Below, one piece after another: positions 35,001 to 41,370 of a stretch of DNA of 64,000 nt (the stretch's first letter is position 1; each line of letters begins with the position of its first letter). The DNA lies in the NCBI GenBank assembly GCA_036378535.1, contig DASUWH010000045.1, forward strand, positions 202,019-266,018, given 5' to 3'. Source of the DNA: Gp1-AA122 sp036378535 (GTDB lineage: Bacteria > Acidobacteriota > Terriglobia > Terriglobales > Acidobacteriaceae). The position numbers and the translations under genes were made by a program. The notes under the pieces were generated by a model. It was not told where the DNA came from and did not search any database. It was given only the letters and a program-made list of their open reading frames with translations.

Positions 35001-36219
35001 CCGCAGCATGAGCATTGGAGGTGGTGAACTGCAAGGTTCCCGCCGCACCATCGCCCGCACAGGTGCCCCCCGTGACCAGCACCGCCTCGGGCGTTCCCGT
35101 TCCGGCAACGTAAACGTAGTAGGCCGTCTCGTTGCCCTTCACGCCGCTGGGACAGCTACTGAGCGAGACCGTTTTCGCGCCGGCAGAACTCAGGTCTGTT
35201 GAGGAACTCTTCGACCAATTGAAATCGGTGGCGTATTTAACAGCCAGCATTCCCGCCGTCACACCGCTCCCGCCCCCAGGCTTCGGTTTATAGGAACCGC
35301 TGGGAGCGTCGTAGGTAGGAACCTGGCCATCGGTGGGCGCAGTGGCGTCGACGGGAATGCCCTGGATGGATATGGCATTGCTGCTCGTCCCGCAGGCGCC
35401 CCAGCTCTGGTCTCCCTTCAGACATTTGGTCGCGTCTGCCGATCCTGTGCCCAGTTGCGTGCCGGGAACAAGCCCGGCAACGACGTCTGCTTTAGTGGCT
35501 AGTCCCGTAGTCACATAATGCTGAGTGGCGGCCTGGTTAGGCGCGGTCGGATCCCCCGGCAACACCAGGGGGCCGCTCATGGTGTCTCCACCTTTGTTAA
35601 CAAAATTCCCGCTGCCCACCGCCGACACTGCGGCATCCACATACGCCTTGTTGGCCGCATCGGACGACAGCACCGGCGCGGGCACGCTGGGTGGCGCCAT
35701 AAACGCTTTCGTCCCGCTCACGCTCTCGTTGCCACTGGCATGAATAACGGCGGAATCGTTCGCCTTCCCGGCCACCGCGCTGTCCAGGTATTGCCGAGTC
35801 ACCATTTGCGCGGCTGTTCCGGAGCCGGGCACCGTCCGCACGGACGCGATGGTGGCGGGCGATGTAGTTCCCACCAGCCAATACTCGGTTGCACTGGTGC
35901 CATCGCTCAAGCGATAGACAATGGTGTACAGAGTTCCCGCCGGTGTTGCTCCTGTGTTTGGAACCAGCGCTACACTGAGCGTTCCGCCGGCGCCGATCGT
36001 GACACTCGTGCTGCCGGTTGCTACCGGAGTTCCCGCAGAGGTCGTGAACGCGGGCCAGGAAATCAGTAAGACTCCTGCCGCCGGCGAGCCATCCGCACGA
36101 TATACGGTATCGGCGATCGTCGTCGTGCCCGGCGTACTCGCGCTGGCAAGCAAAACCAGCGCGACGGTGACGAGGAACATTCCTATGAGACGCCCTGTGC
36201 GGCGGCACATGTCCAGCAT
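32086..36219 (-). CDS. Giant secreted protein with phage tail-fibre-type modules
   Basis: 1377 aa, starting MLDMCRRTGRLIGMF with a signal-like hydrophobic stretch ending near LASA. AGGAGG lies 4 nt upstream. Residues about 30-130 are a beta domain (TVYRADGSPAAGVLLISWPA). Residues 135-290 contain tail-fibre-style repeats: AANKAYVDAAV, GGDTMSGPLVLPGDP and QAATQHYVTTGLATKAD. The middle (about 420-680) is beta-helix-like (GAVIVPPGEFNIYAPLSFRS). Near residue 1030 comes SSPLTTKGDLFGF, then VPVGSDGQVLTADSTQATG, a motif common in phage tail appendages. The C-terminal 120 residues form a beta-sandwich-like end. Unlike phage fibres it carries an export signal. Likely an extracellular adhesin or sugar-binding fibre; first gene of a unit with the 1460-aa protein. 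Confidence 0.72.
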   Translation of the reverse strand: MLDMCRRTGRLIGMFLVTVALVLLASASTPGTTTIADTVYRADGSPAAGVLLISWPAFTTSAGTPVATGSTSVTIGAGGTLSVALVPNTGATPAGTLYTIVYRLSDGTSATEYWLVGTTSPATIASVRTVPGSGTAAQMVTRQYLDSAVAGKANDSAVIHASGNESVSGTKAFMAPPSVPAPVLSSDAANKAYVDAAVSAVGSGNFVNKGGDTMSGPLVLPGDPTAPNQAATQHYVTTGLATKADVVAGLVPGTQLGTGSADATKCLKGDQSWGACGTSSNAISIQGIPVDATAPTDGQVPTYDAPSGSYKPKPGGGSGVTAGMLAVKYATDFNWSKSSSTDLSSAGAKTVSLSSCPSGVKGNETAYYVYVAGTGTPEAVLVTGGTCAGDGAAGTLQFTTSNAHAAGYTVSSATAGIQEASIAARIVPTNPAGTPQSGAVIVPPGEFNIYAPLSFRSDNQTVDFTGSILNCYVNDSCIVVGDRSNSQNNFDVTLVNPRGRPMVANGTKSFIEDNAQKTRIFNVSTRSSTGYTFGSFVQIDDDQAFLLDGLDTGLGGGATLRCDATFCGSYVTAPGPFNTWSAVGWLKHLNISASCKGNGVDWQSGNTLRISDSVIQGHVQFGVRTGAKRGGYGSSTLDNVYMEVGSCSNPLGNIGTTGVIAQGRTLTITGPGKPGGAIPLFANSGTTEYDYYLVARHSSYGPSNLLLAGRALTNGTGSITVTTPDIPGASSFDLLRVTAASNGIYAAPFGTGNYLVAGNVSHASACSNGVCSFTDSNSTPGSYTVAAPTYFPLLYTWPGDVVLGATADSNNLSTVAVAYMDEINADIVAEQGPLAPAVVGERCVSSSVYGPNSVWMSCYSAMAPSQSFQQGSLLMAVKPVNDGGTYLNLKGRLNFSTLGTGPGHIITLFDSNFAKTIATANNRPTNDTYDAFIGYDTANSQANGSDVGISLGAPASISQYIGNVGDGTSWKERLTASSKTFNVNTTVNGNLTVTGTCSGCGGGSSPLTTKGDLFGFATANARVPVGSDGQVLTADSTQATGLRWATSSVNPPGSNQQIPFNDNGSWGVYTGFTFDKSTGNLNVPGQIVVAGPWTIQGAGADQTAASTGNSKVFFAASGKLTVSENAGAVTEVAKVNSPISGFSGTASTAQIPDLSATYTTKVREGAANGVAQLDSAGKVPAAQIPSTYPIGSGATGNYTKWTGANSVGDSGVPAGPYTVPWLTMARGGGSAGFDTSANKAKLWGVVLSYPITTTQVIYSVTTADNTANNYDIGIYDAGGNLKVHTGTLPGTSFAPATGGTTKTWAASATLLPGKYYLAVSTSCTSSCAQMSGDSGAGLTFLNGASVSISTGGSLPSTLSIPSDTYSWGALTPAWAVR

Positions 36220-36349
36220 GGAACCTCCTAAGAACCTGTTGGCGGAAGATTACGAGTATTAATGGGCGGTTGGGAGTGGCGTATAGAACGCCCACACTGG
36301 AGCCAAGACATTGGCCTTGCTCCCGGAAAATTGAATGAAATTTGGAACT

Positions 36350-36865
36350 CTATCGCTGCACGCGCGCGTACTGGGCGAGGAATCGCTCAACGCTGTTCCG
36401 GTATACATCCGGAAAATCCACCACCGGGCGCCTGGCTTGAATCAGGTCCAGGGCTTCCGGCAAATTCCAACTCAGAGAGCAGAGCAAGGCGAGCGCCATC
36501 ATAGGAGCGCGGTGCACGCCGGCAGCACAGTGAATGAACACCTTGGTTCCCGGCTGATCCAGAGCCGTAAGAGCAAACTCAACACCCCGCTGAAATATTT
36601 CCGGCGGCTTGGGCTTGAAATCGTCGTCCACCGGATTCCACAGAACCTCAATGCCGTGCGCTTCGCCGAGCGGCGTATCATCAAACTCGATTTGCATGTC
36701 GATGATGTGCGTGACCCCGGCTCGAGCCACCTCTTGCATGTTCCTGGCATTCCAGATTCCGCCACCGACCGCAATCCGGCCGGTCACCCACGTCATATCC
36801 ATGAAGTAGCCCTGAACGGGGCGCGCAACCCTGACAACCCTGCGCCACCGAGTCCTGCCTTTCAT
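36350..36865 (-). CDS. Dual-specificity-type protein phosphatase
   Basis: 171 aa. The Cys phosphatase signature HCAAGVHRAP (H-C-x5-R) lies at about residues 110-119. A general-acid Asp is likely in WNPVDDDFKPK. The N-terminal part reads WVTGRIAVGGGIWNARNMQEV, usual for bacterial dual-specificity and tyrosine phosphatases. No signal peptide, so cytoplasmic. Its ATG overlaps the stop of the upstream Cys-rich gene (ATGA, 36865-36862), implying translational coupling. It lies 130 bp upstream of the 1377-aa secreted protein. Substrate unknown. Confidence 0.82.
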   Translation of the reverse strand: MKGRTRWRRVVRVARPVQGYFMDMTWVTGRIAVGGGIWNARNMQEVARAGVTHIIDMQIEFDDTPLGEAHGIEVLWNPVDDDFKPKPPEIFQRGVEFALTALDQPGTKVFIHCAAGVHRAPMMALALLCSLSWNLPEALDLIQARRPVVDFPDVYRNSVERFLAQYARVQR

Positions 36866-37233
36866 TTTAAGGCATGCCCGTTCCCGCGCTCGCTTGGGCT
36901 CTGGCCAGCCTCGAGAACGTCAGCTTGCAGCGCATCGGTTGCGGACGCTGGAGCGGACGGCAAGCCCAGCCGGTCGCAAAGCACACGCGCCAGAGAAAAA
37001 TCATCGCCGGCATTTTCATCCGCGGCCTGCGGATACAACCCAGCCAGCTCGAAAAGATACTTCATGATCTGATAGTGGCCGCCCTTGGCTTTCTCAATAG
37101 CGGCCGCCACCATTTCGCCGGCCTGGCGAATAACGTCCTCGCGTATGCGACGACGAACCTCGGCCCACTCCGCCGCACCACAAGCTTGCGTCTCTTCCCC
37201 TAAACAACGCGCGCAGCCCGGCATATCCTTCAT
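36862..37233 (-). CDS. Small Cys-containing conserved hypothetical protein
   Basis: 123 aa, starting MKDMPGCARCLGEETQACG. The start at 37233 is chosen because GGAG lies 5 nt upstream and because the longer frame (from 37338) would run through an intrinsic terminator at 37247-37290. Features: an N-terminal C-x2-C...C cluster, a charged helix (EVRRRIREDVIRQAGEMVAAA), then GGHYQIMKYLFELAGLYPQ. This last pattern resembles small proteins found with phage packaging genes, so a small-terminase relative is possible but unproven. Translationally coupled to the phosphatase downstream. Confidence 0.6.
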   Translation of the reverse strand: MKDMPGCARCLGEETQACGAAEWAEVRRRIREDVIRQAGEMVAAAIEKAKGGHYQIMKYLFELAGLYPQAADENAGDDFSLARVLCDRLGLPSAPASATDALQADVLEAGQSPSERGNGHALK

Positions 37234-37246
37234 GGCAGCTCCGCAG

Positions 37247-37290
37247 AAAAAAATTGGGCGCGACCAGCGCGCCCAGAAATTCTTTTTTCT
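37247..37290. terminator. Bidirectional terminator / possible attenuator in front of the Cys-rich gene
   Basis: Perfect 8-bp GC-rich stem TGGGCGCG (37255-37262) / CGCGCCCA (37268-37275), loop ACCAG. There is an A-run before it and a T-run after it, so it works on both strands. On the minus strand the U-run is followed almost immediately by the SD (GGAG) of the Cys-rich gene at 37233. It ends the sigma-like/zinc-ribbon transcript about 100 bp after that stop, or attenuates read-through. Confidence 0.8.
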
Positions 37291-37327
37291 TCCACTCTTA
37301 ATTTCAGAATACCAGTTTCGAAGGGGT

Positions 37328-37364
37328 GAATGTGACATTCGGTTATGAGGTGGTATTCACCTCA
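37328..37364. promoter_or_regulatory. Two small palindromes upstream of the attenuator
   Basis: GAATG-TGA-CATTC (37328-37340) and TGAGGTG-GTATT-CACCTCA (37346-37352 / 37358-37364) lie between the sigma-like gene stop and the terminator. Possible operators or leader hairpins. Confidence 0.4.
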
Positions 37365-37375
37365 AAGTACGACCT

Positions 37376-37867
37376 TTAGTGCACTTTCGACCTGGCGCAG
37401 GGTCTTGACAAACTTTTTTCGGCGGAAATCAGCGGGCGCAACACGCCCACCGCAAGAAATATTTCCGACAGCCGATCCAGCGCCTCCGGGTACGCCCGGA
37501 TGATGGTTCTGCGGCAACAGTGCAAGAGATCGGCCGTTTCCTCCTGCGTATATTCCTGGAGCGTGATTCGCGCAATGAGTTGGCGCGAGAATTCATCCAG
37601 CGATTCCAGGCACGTTTCCACGTCATGGACAAAGATCACGGCATCTTCGAAGGTGACCATGCGATAACTGGTCACCTTGGCCCGAAAGAATTGCCGGCCC
37701 AGAATAGACGGCAACTTGCCCGTTTCCAGAGAAAGGTGCAGGAACCGGCGCAGGAGCGCGATGGTGCGGTCGCGGTAAAGCCATAAATCCGGATTGCTGC
37801 TGGAATCCCGCTCTTCATCCGGAGCCGTCGCCTCCAGGCTGAGTAGTGCCGTTGCGAGCGCGTTCAT
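37376..37867 (-). CDS. Sigma-70 region 4-like DNA-binding protein
   Basis: 163 aa. Residues about 85-140 form a region-4-type helix-turn-helix: FSRQLIARITLQEYTQEET (helix then turn), ADLLHCCRRTIIRAYPEAL (recognition helix), DRLSEIFL. The N-terminal half (LWLYRDRTIALLRRFLHLS, then GRQFFRAKVTSYRMVTFED) is unlike sigma region 2, which is absent. It therefore cannot be a complete sigma factor and is more likely an anti-sigma partner, activator or phage-type late regulator. Its ATG overlaps the stop of the upstream zinc-ribbon gene (37867-37864). Conserved hypothetical in this lineage as far as I recall; exact role unknown. Confidence 0.65.
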   Translation of the reverse strand: MNALATALLSLEATAPDEERDSSSNPDLWLYRDRTIALLRRFLHLSLETGKLPSILGRQFFRAKVTSYRMVTFEDAVIFVHDVETCLESLDEFSRQLIARITLQEYTQEETADLLHCCRRTIIRAYPEALDRLSEIFLAVGVLRPLISAEKSLSRPCARSKVH

Positions 37868-38103
37868 GCGTGCCCCTCCGCGCAGAGGATTCCGTAGATT
37901 TCGCCCACGCCTTCCAGATCTTCGCTGGGACGCAGAGCGTTATTTTTAGCGCACTTCATCTTGACTGGCGGAAACTGCGCCATCTGCGGCACACAAGCGG
38001 CACAGTAGACGCGCTCCTCTCCTACTATGCGAAGCCACAGACCTCCGCAGCGCTCGCAATATTTCAGTTCCAGTTCGATGAACTCGATGGTGTCGATTTC
38101 CAT
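37864..38103 (-). CDS. Small zinc-ribbon-like protein
   Basis: 79 aa from the ATG at 38103, chosen because GGAGG lies 5 nt upstream; a TTG at 38115 is an alternative. Two Cys pairs, YCERCGG and YCAACV, separated by about 15 residues, form a probable rubredoxin/zinc-ribbon knuckle. The C-terminal half is less conserved-looking. Overlaps the sigma-like gene by 4 bp, so the two are translationally coupled and probably act together. No enzymatic function is suggested. Confidence 0.65.
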   Translation of the reverse strand: MEIDTIEFIELELKYCERCGGLWLRIVGEERVYCAACVPQMAQFPPVKMKCAKNNALRPSEDLEGVGEIYGILCAEGHA

Positions 38104-38169
38104 AATTGCCTCCAACGAAATAAGGAACTTGCCAAGGCAACGGCTGACGAACCAGCGATCACCAACAAC

Positions 38170-38220
38170 AAAAGCCCTGCCCTGGTCGCGCGGTTAAGCC
38201 TGACCAGTGCAGGGCTCGTT
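38170..38220 (-). terminator. Probable terminator after the 70-aa protein gene
   Basis: AGCCCTGC (38173-38180) pairs with GCAGGGCT (38209-38216), and GGTC with GACC inside. A T-rich run follows on the minus strand (TTTTGTTGTTGG). Lies about 70 bp beyond the 38289 stop. Confidence 0.65.
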
Positions 38221-38288
38221 TCTCTTACGATGACCTGCTGCGTTCGCTACTTGCTAAAACCTATGCGTCCTTTAAGATCGCAGCTACC

Positions 38289-38501
38289 TCAGACGACCCT
38301 CGTATTCGGACGCGAACAGAAATAACCCTCTTCGTATCCGGATTTCAGCACCCGCCCGTTCTGGAGCACTACCACGACTCGGCCGGTGAAATGAATTACG
38401 CGCAGAAGCTCTTCCACGGCCCGGGAGAGCAAATCCGAGGAACGCACCTTCTGGCGGAATTCGGTGAATTGTTGTTGTTCGTTGCTTTCCGACGTAATCA
38501 T
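38289..38501 (-). CDS. Small hypothetical protein divergent from the CI-like regulator
   Basis: 70 aa, MITSESNEQQQFTEFRQKV at the start. The middle forms an amphipathic helix (LLSRAVEELLRVIHFTG), then a strand VVVVLQNGRVLKSGYEEGYF. A longer overlapping frame in this place lacks protein-like composition. Shares a 146-bp divergent control region with the regulator at 38648, so it is a candidate target of that regulator. Unrecognised family. Confidence 0.5.
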   Translation of the reverse strand: MITSESNEQQQFTEFRQKVRSSDLLSRAVEELLRVIHFTGRVVVVLQNGRVLKSGYEEGYFCSRPNTRVV

Positions 38502-38526
38502 GAGCTTGCACCGTTGTATTGCTAGG

Positions 38527-38561
38527 AGTTATATAACTGTGTACTTGTAATAGCTTCAAGT
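38527..38561. promoter_or_regulatory. Candidate operators in the divergent control region
   Basis: Perfect 12-bp palindrome AGTTATATAACT (38527-38538) and inverted repeat ACTTG-N9-CAAGT (38543-38561), spaced by 4 bp, between the 70-aa gene and the CI-like regulator. The local AT content is above the surroundings. Typical placement for autoregulatory repressor sites. Confidence 0.5.
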
Positions 38562-38647
38562 AATGACGAAAGTCAATAAGTAAATTATTCCCTCCCTCAC
38601 GTCTGCTGTAATTTGACCTGACTGCTTGCAGGAGGTCACACACAGCC

Positions 38648-39367
38648 ATGAAATTCAAAGCTCTCCAGGAAAACCTCTGTCAACGTCTGTGGAAAGACAT
38701 GAAAAATGGCGGTCTGACCGGCATGGCGTTAGCCCGGGAAACCGGCCTGGGCCAGGCGCATATTTCCAACTTTCTCAACGGTAAACGCGGACTTAGCCTG
38801 GAAGCGATGGACCGTATACTCGCAGCCCGGCACATTTCCGTGCTCGACTTACTCGATCCTGCCGAGATCAACCAGCGCGCCAGCATTCCCCGGTACAGCG
38901 ACACAGGCTTTCAGAACGTTCCGCTGGTAGATGAACGAGTCGCCGCCTCGGCGCCCCGTCTCATGCGCAGCATGGCTCTGGAGATACTAAAATTTCCCAA
39001 CAGTTTTCTCCGCCGTCTTCGCCCGGCCTGCGAACCCGCCCGCGCGCGCTGGGAACGATTCATTGCCATGCGGGTGGAAGCCCGCGACGGCATGGGCATG
39101 TTTCCTCGTCTCTTGCCGGGAGCCACGGTAATCATCGACCGGCACTACAACTCACCCACGCCCTATCGCCGGCGTGAGCGCACCATGTTCCTGATCCGCA
39201 AACCAGATCACACTTCCGTCATCCGCTACATCGAAAAAAGCGCGAGCAGCGTTCTGCTTCGTCCTCATAATCCTGAGTACCCGATTGACGTATTGGTGGT
39301 TCCTTCGCATCACACGGTCTCGCACTACATTGTCGGACGCGTTGCTTATGTGTTCATGGAAACCTAG
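38648..39367 (+). CDS. XRE-type regulator with degenerate S24 (CI/LexA-like) domain
   Basis: 239 aa. The N-terminal helix-turn-helix (about residues 22-65) reads TGMALARETGLGQAHISNFLNGKRGLS. The C-terminal domain (about 135-235) follows the S24 peptidase fold: MFPRLLPGATVIIDRHY, VIRYIEK, LRPHNPEYPIDVLVVP. The nucleophile Ser of the usual GDSM is replaced (DGMGMFP), and the general-base Lys position reads VIRYIE. Autocleavage is therefore not expected. AGGAGG lies 11 nt before the ATG. Phage-repressor-like; probably controls the island and itself through the palindromes upstream. Confidence 0.8.
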   Translation: MKFKALQENLCQRLWKDMKNGGLTGMALARETGLGQAHISNFLNGKRGLSLEAMDRILAARHISVLDLLDPAEINQRASIPRYSDTGFQNVPLVDERVAASAPRLMRSMALEILKFPNSFLRRLRPACEPARARWERFIAMRVEARDGMGMFPRLLPGATVIIDRHYNSPTPYRRRERTMFLIRKPDHTSVIRYIEKSASSVLLRPHNPEYPIDVLVVPSHHTVSHYIVGRVAYVFMET

Positions 39368-39429
39368 GCGTTTACCGTGCCTGCAATGTTTTTCCACCCA
39401 GCTTTTCGCAGCAATTACAATGGCTGCCT

Positions 39430-40095
39430 ATGAGCAACGCTAAAGAGGTTATCGATGCAGTTCAAGCGGGCAATGTGGAGCACTTGCGCAATCTCCTGGA
39501 TGAGAATCCAAAGATGGCTGCGAGCCGGGACGCGGCGGGTGTCTCGGCACTCATGCATGCTGTCTATCGCCGGCAAAAAGCGGCCATTGAGCTGCTGCAG
39601 CAGGCAGGCTTGAATCTCGATATTTTCGAGGTGACAGCATTAGGCGATGTTCAGTCCCTTGCCACCCTGGTGACGCGCGAGCCGTCCTTGGTAAACACCT
39701 ATTCGGCCGACGGTTTCACGGCGCTACATTTTGCCGGTTTTTTCTCGCAGCCTTCTGCGGCACGGTTGCTGCTCGAGCGCGGCGCCGATCATACCGCGGT
39801 CGCCAGGAATCCAACTTCGGTGACGCCTCTGCATAGCGCCGCTTCGGGTGGAAACCTCCAGACGGTTGGCGATTTGCTTGCCAAGGGCGCTCCAGTGAAT
39901 GCCCGCCAACAGCATGGCTGGACGGCTCTGCATTCTGCGGCTCAGAGCGGGAATCTGGAAATGGTTAACCTACTCCTGCAGCACGGCGCCGATCCCGGCA
40001 TTCAGAACGATGAGGGGGTGACCGCGCTTGACCTTGCCCAGAAGCAGAAACGCTCAGATGTCGCCAATCGGTTGACCATTACACAGTCCGCCTGA
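39430..40095 (+). CDS. Ankyrin-repeat protein
   Basis: 221 aa, almost entirely ankyrin repeats (about five to six). Examples: SADGFTALHFAGFFSQPSAA, VTPLHSAASGGNLQTVGDLL, GWTALHSAAQSGNLEMVNLL and DEGVTALDLAQKQKRSDVAN. The N-terminal repeat (NAKEVIDAVQAGNVEHLRNL) caps the stack. No signal peptide, so a cytoplasmic protein-binding scaffold. Partner unknown. It begins 62 bp after the regulator and may be a fellow cargo gene. Confidence 0.85.
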   Translation: MSNAKEVIDAVQAGNVEHLRNLLDENPKMAASRDAAGVSALMHAVYRRQKAAIELLQQAGLNLDIFEVTALGDVQSLATLVTREPSLVNTYSADGFTALHFAGFFSQPSAARLLLERGADHTAVARNPTSVTPLHSAASGGNLQTVGDLLAKGAPVNARQQHGWTALHSAAQSGNLEMVNLLLQHGADPGIQNDEGVTALDLAQKQKRSDVANRLTITQSA

Positions 40096-40279
40096 TGCAG
40101 GCCAAGAGGAGGTTGGCCGATTGCCTGCCCCGGGCGATGGCGCGGACCGGTCCGTTGCGAGAACCTCCTGCTCAACAATCTGATAATTTATCTAGGTGCA
40201 GATCAGATGGCCGCGTTGAACAGGAGTTCCCGTCATCGTGGACGACGTTCCCAGCATTCTTATCCCTTCGGAGGCCTTT

Positions 40280-40498
40280 ATGGACGAATCAGCCGCTCTC
40301 CCCAACTTTTCCCGTCGCAACGAAGATATTGCATTGGACATGATGAAGTTCGTGGCTATGACCACCGGCTATGGCAAAACAACGAGTTCGGGCGTGGGCT
40401 TCCAGGGCAGCGGCGCAGCCTCCAAGCCGGAGGATTACGCCGGACATCTGTTGGAACTGTATGGGCGCTGTCTGGCGGCGGTGCAGGGCAAGAAATAG
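40280..40498 (+). CDS. Small conserved hypothetical protein
   Basis: 72 aa, start at 40280 chosen because GGAGG lies 6 nt upstream. The pattern is RRNEDIALDMMKFVAMTTGYGK and YAGHLLELYGRCLAAVQGKK, with a Gly/Ser-rich middle. Small proteins of this shape recur in acidobacterial genomes as far as I recall, without function. No TM segment, no Cys. Convergent with the histone-like gene across a bidirectional terminator. Confidence 0.55.
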   Translation: MDESAALPNFSRRNEDIALDMMKFVAMTTGYGKTTSSGVGFQGSGAASKPEDYAGHLLELYGRCLAAVQGKK

Positions 40499-40540
40499 AA
40501 CGCGGCCTTGGCTGTCGCAGGGTTTGAGAACAATTGAAAA

Positions 40541-40572
40541 AAGCCGCGGCATAGGACCGCGGCTTTTCTTGT
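40541..40572. terminator. Bidirectional terminator between convergent genes
   Basis: Perfect 9-bp stem AAGCCGCGG (40541-40549) / CCGCGGCTT (40557-40565), with an A-run on the left and a T-run on the right. Confidence 0.85.
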
Positions 40573-40590
40573 GATGATGTTTGTCGGGGC

Positions 40591-40968
40591 TTAACGACGG
40601 CGGCGCCCGCCTTTTTTCTTGGCCGCCTTTTTCTTGGCACCGCGTCCACCCTTCTTTTTGGCCGCTTTCTTTGCAGGCCGACGTTTTGGGGCGCTCTTTT
40701 TCTTCTTGGCGGCTTTCTTGGCTGGTTTTTTCTTCTTGGCCGCCGCTTTTTTCGGAGCCCGGCCGCCGCCTCCGCCGCCACCTGAACTCATGGGGGTTGG
40801 AGCGGGCATAGCCGGTTGCGAAACCGGTTCGCCGCCACCCAACCCAGCTTCTTCTTCCTCTTCCTCTTCCTCTTCGAGATCTTCTTCCAGCGAATCGCCG
40901 TAGCCGGCGCCCTCGCCGTATTCGTCCATTTCGTCATCACCTAGATAGAGGGTCTCATCAAAGGTCAT
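40591..40968 (-). CDS. Bipartite acidic/lysine-rich histone H1-like protein
   Basis: 125 aa in three blocks. The first 45 residues are acidic (DDEMDEYGEGAGYGDSLEED followed by a run of Glu). Then comes a Pro/Gly/Ser linker. The last 55 residues are lysine/alanine/arginine repeats (PKKAAAKKKKPAKKAAKKK, ending KKKGGRRRR). The basic half resembles the AlgP/Hc1/H1-tail type of DNA-binding sequence; the acidic half could mask it. Likely nucleoid- or RNA-associated. Low complexity makes homology inference weak. Confidence 0.65.
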   Translation of the reverse strand: MTFDETLYLGDDEMDEYGEGAGYGDSLEEDLEEEEEEEEEAGLGGGEPVSQPAMPAPTPMSSGGGGGGGRAPKKAAAKKKKPAKKAAKKKKSAPKRRPAKKAAKKKGGRGAKKKAAKKKGGRRRR

Positions 40969-41370
40969 TTCTCCTCCTGGATTCTCACTGCTCGCTCGCT
41001 TCCTGCGTGAGCTGGATGCACTAAGGAATGTAAGACTACTTTGCTACAGCGATTGCGTTGAACGGCGCGCGATTATAGCACAGCATAATTGCTGCACAAC
41101 AAAACTGCCCCGCCTCCGTTCCCACTGCATATTACACCCCCGCGCAGTAACTGCAACAGAGGCACAAGTGTGCTGCGGATTTTCGTGGATGAGCGCCGAT
41201 GTGAGTGGTTGGTCATTGGTCTTCGGTCGTTGGCCGACTGCAAATCAGGTCAATCGTTGCTGCCTTTGGGCTCCCATCGGTCAGCGCGAGATTGTGTGGA
41301 AACCGGGGGACTGCACCCAAGGCGGAATCATTTCCGCGAGTGAAATAATTGGCCAACAACCAGACTATTT
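40969..41370. other. Gene-free interval
   Basis: Between the histone-like gene and the transglycosylase gene. Holds the upstream region of the histone-like gene and the 3' flank of mltD. Frames of 84-98 codons occur on the plus strand but have no protein-like pattern or SD. No strong hairpin terminator seen. Confidence 0.6.

Noticed and set aside
38284..38658. 124-codon minus-strand frame overlapping the 70-aa gene
   Set aside because: Extends over the regulator's start and operator region, and its residue pattern is not protein-like; the 70-aa frame is.
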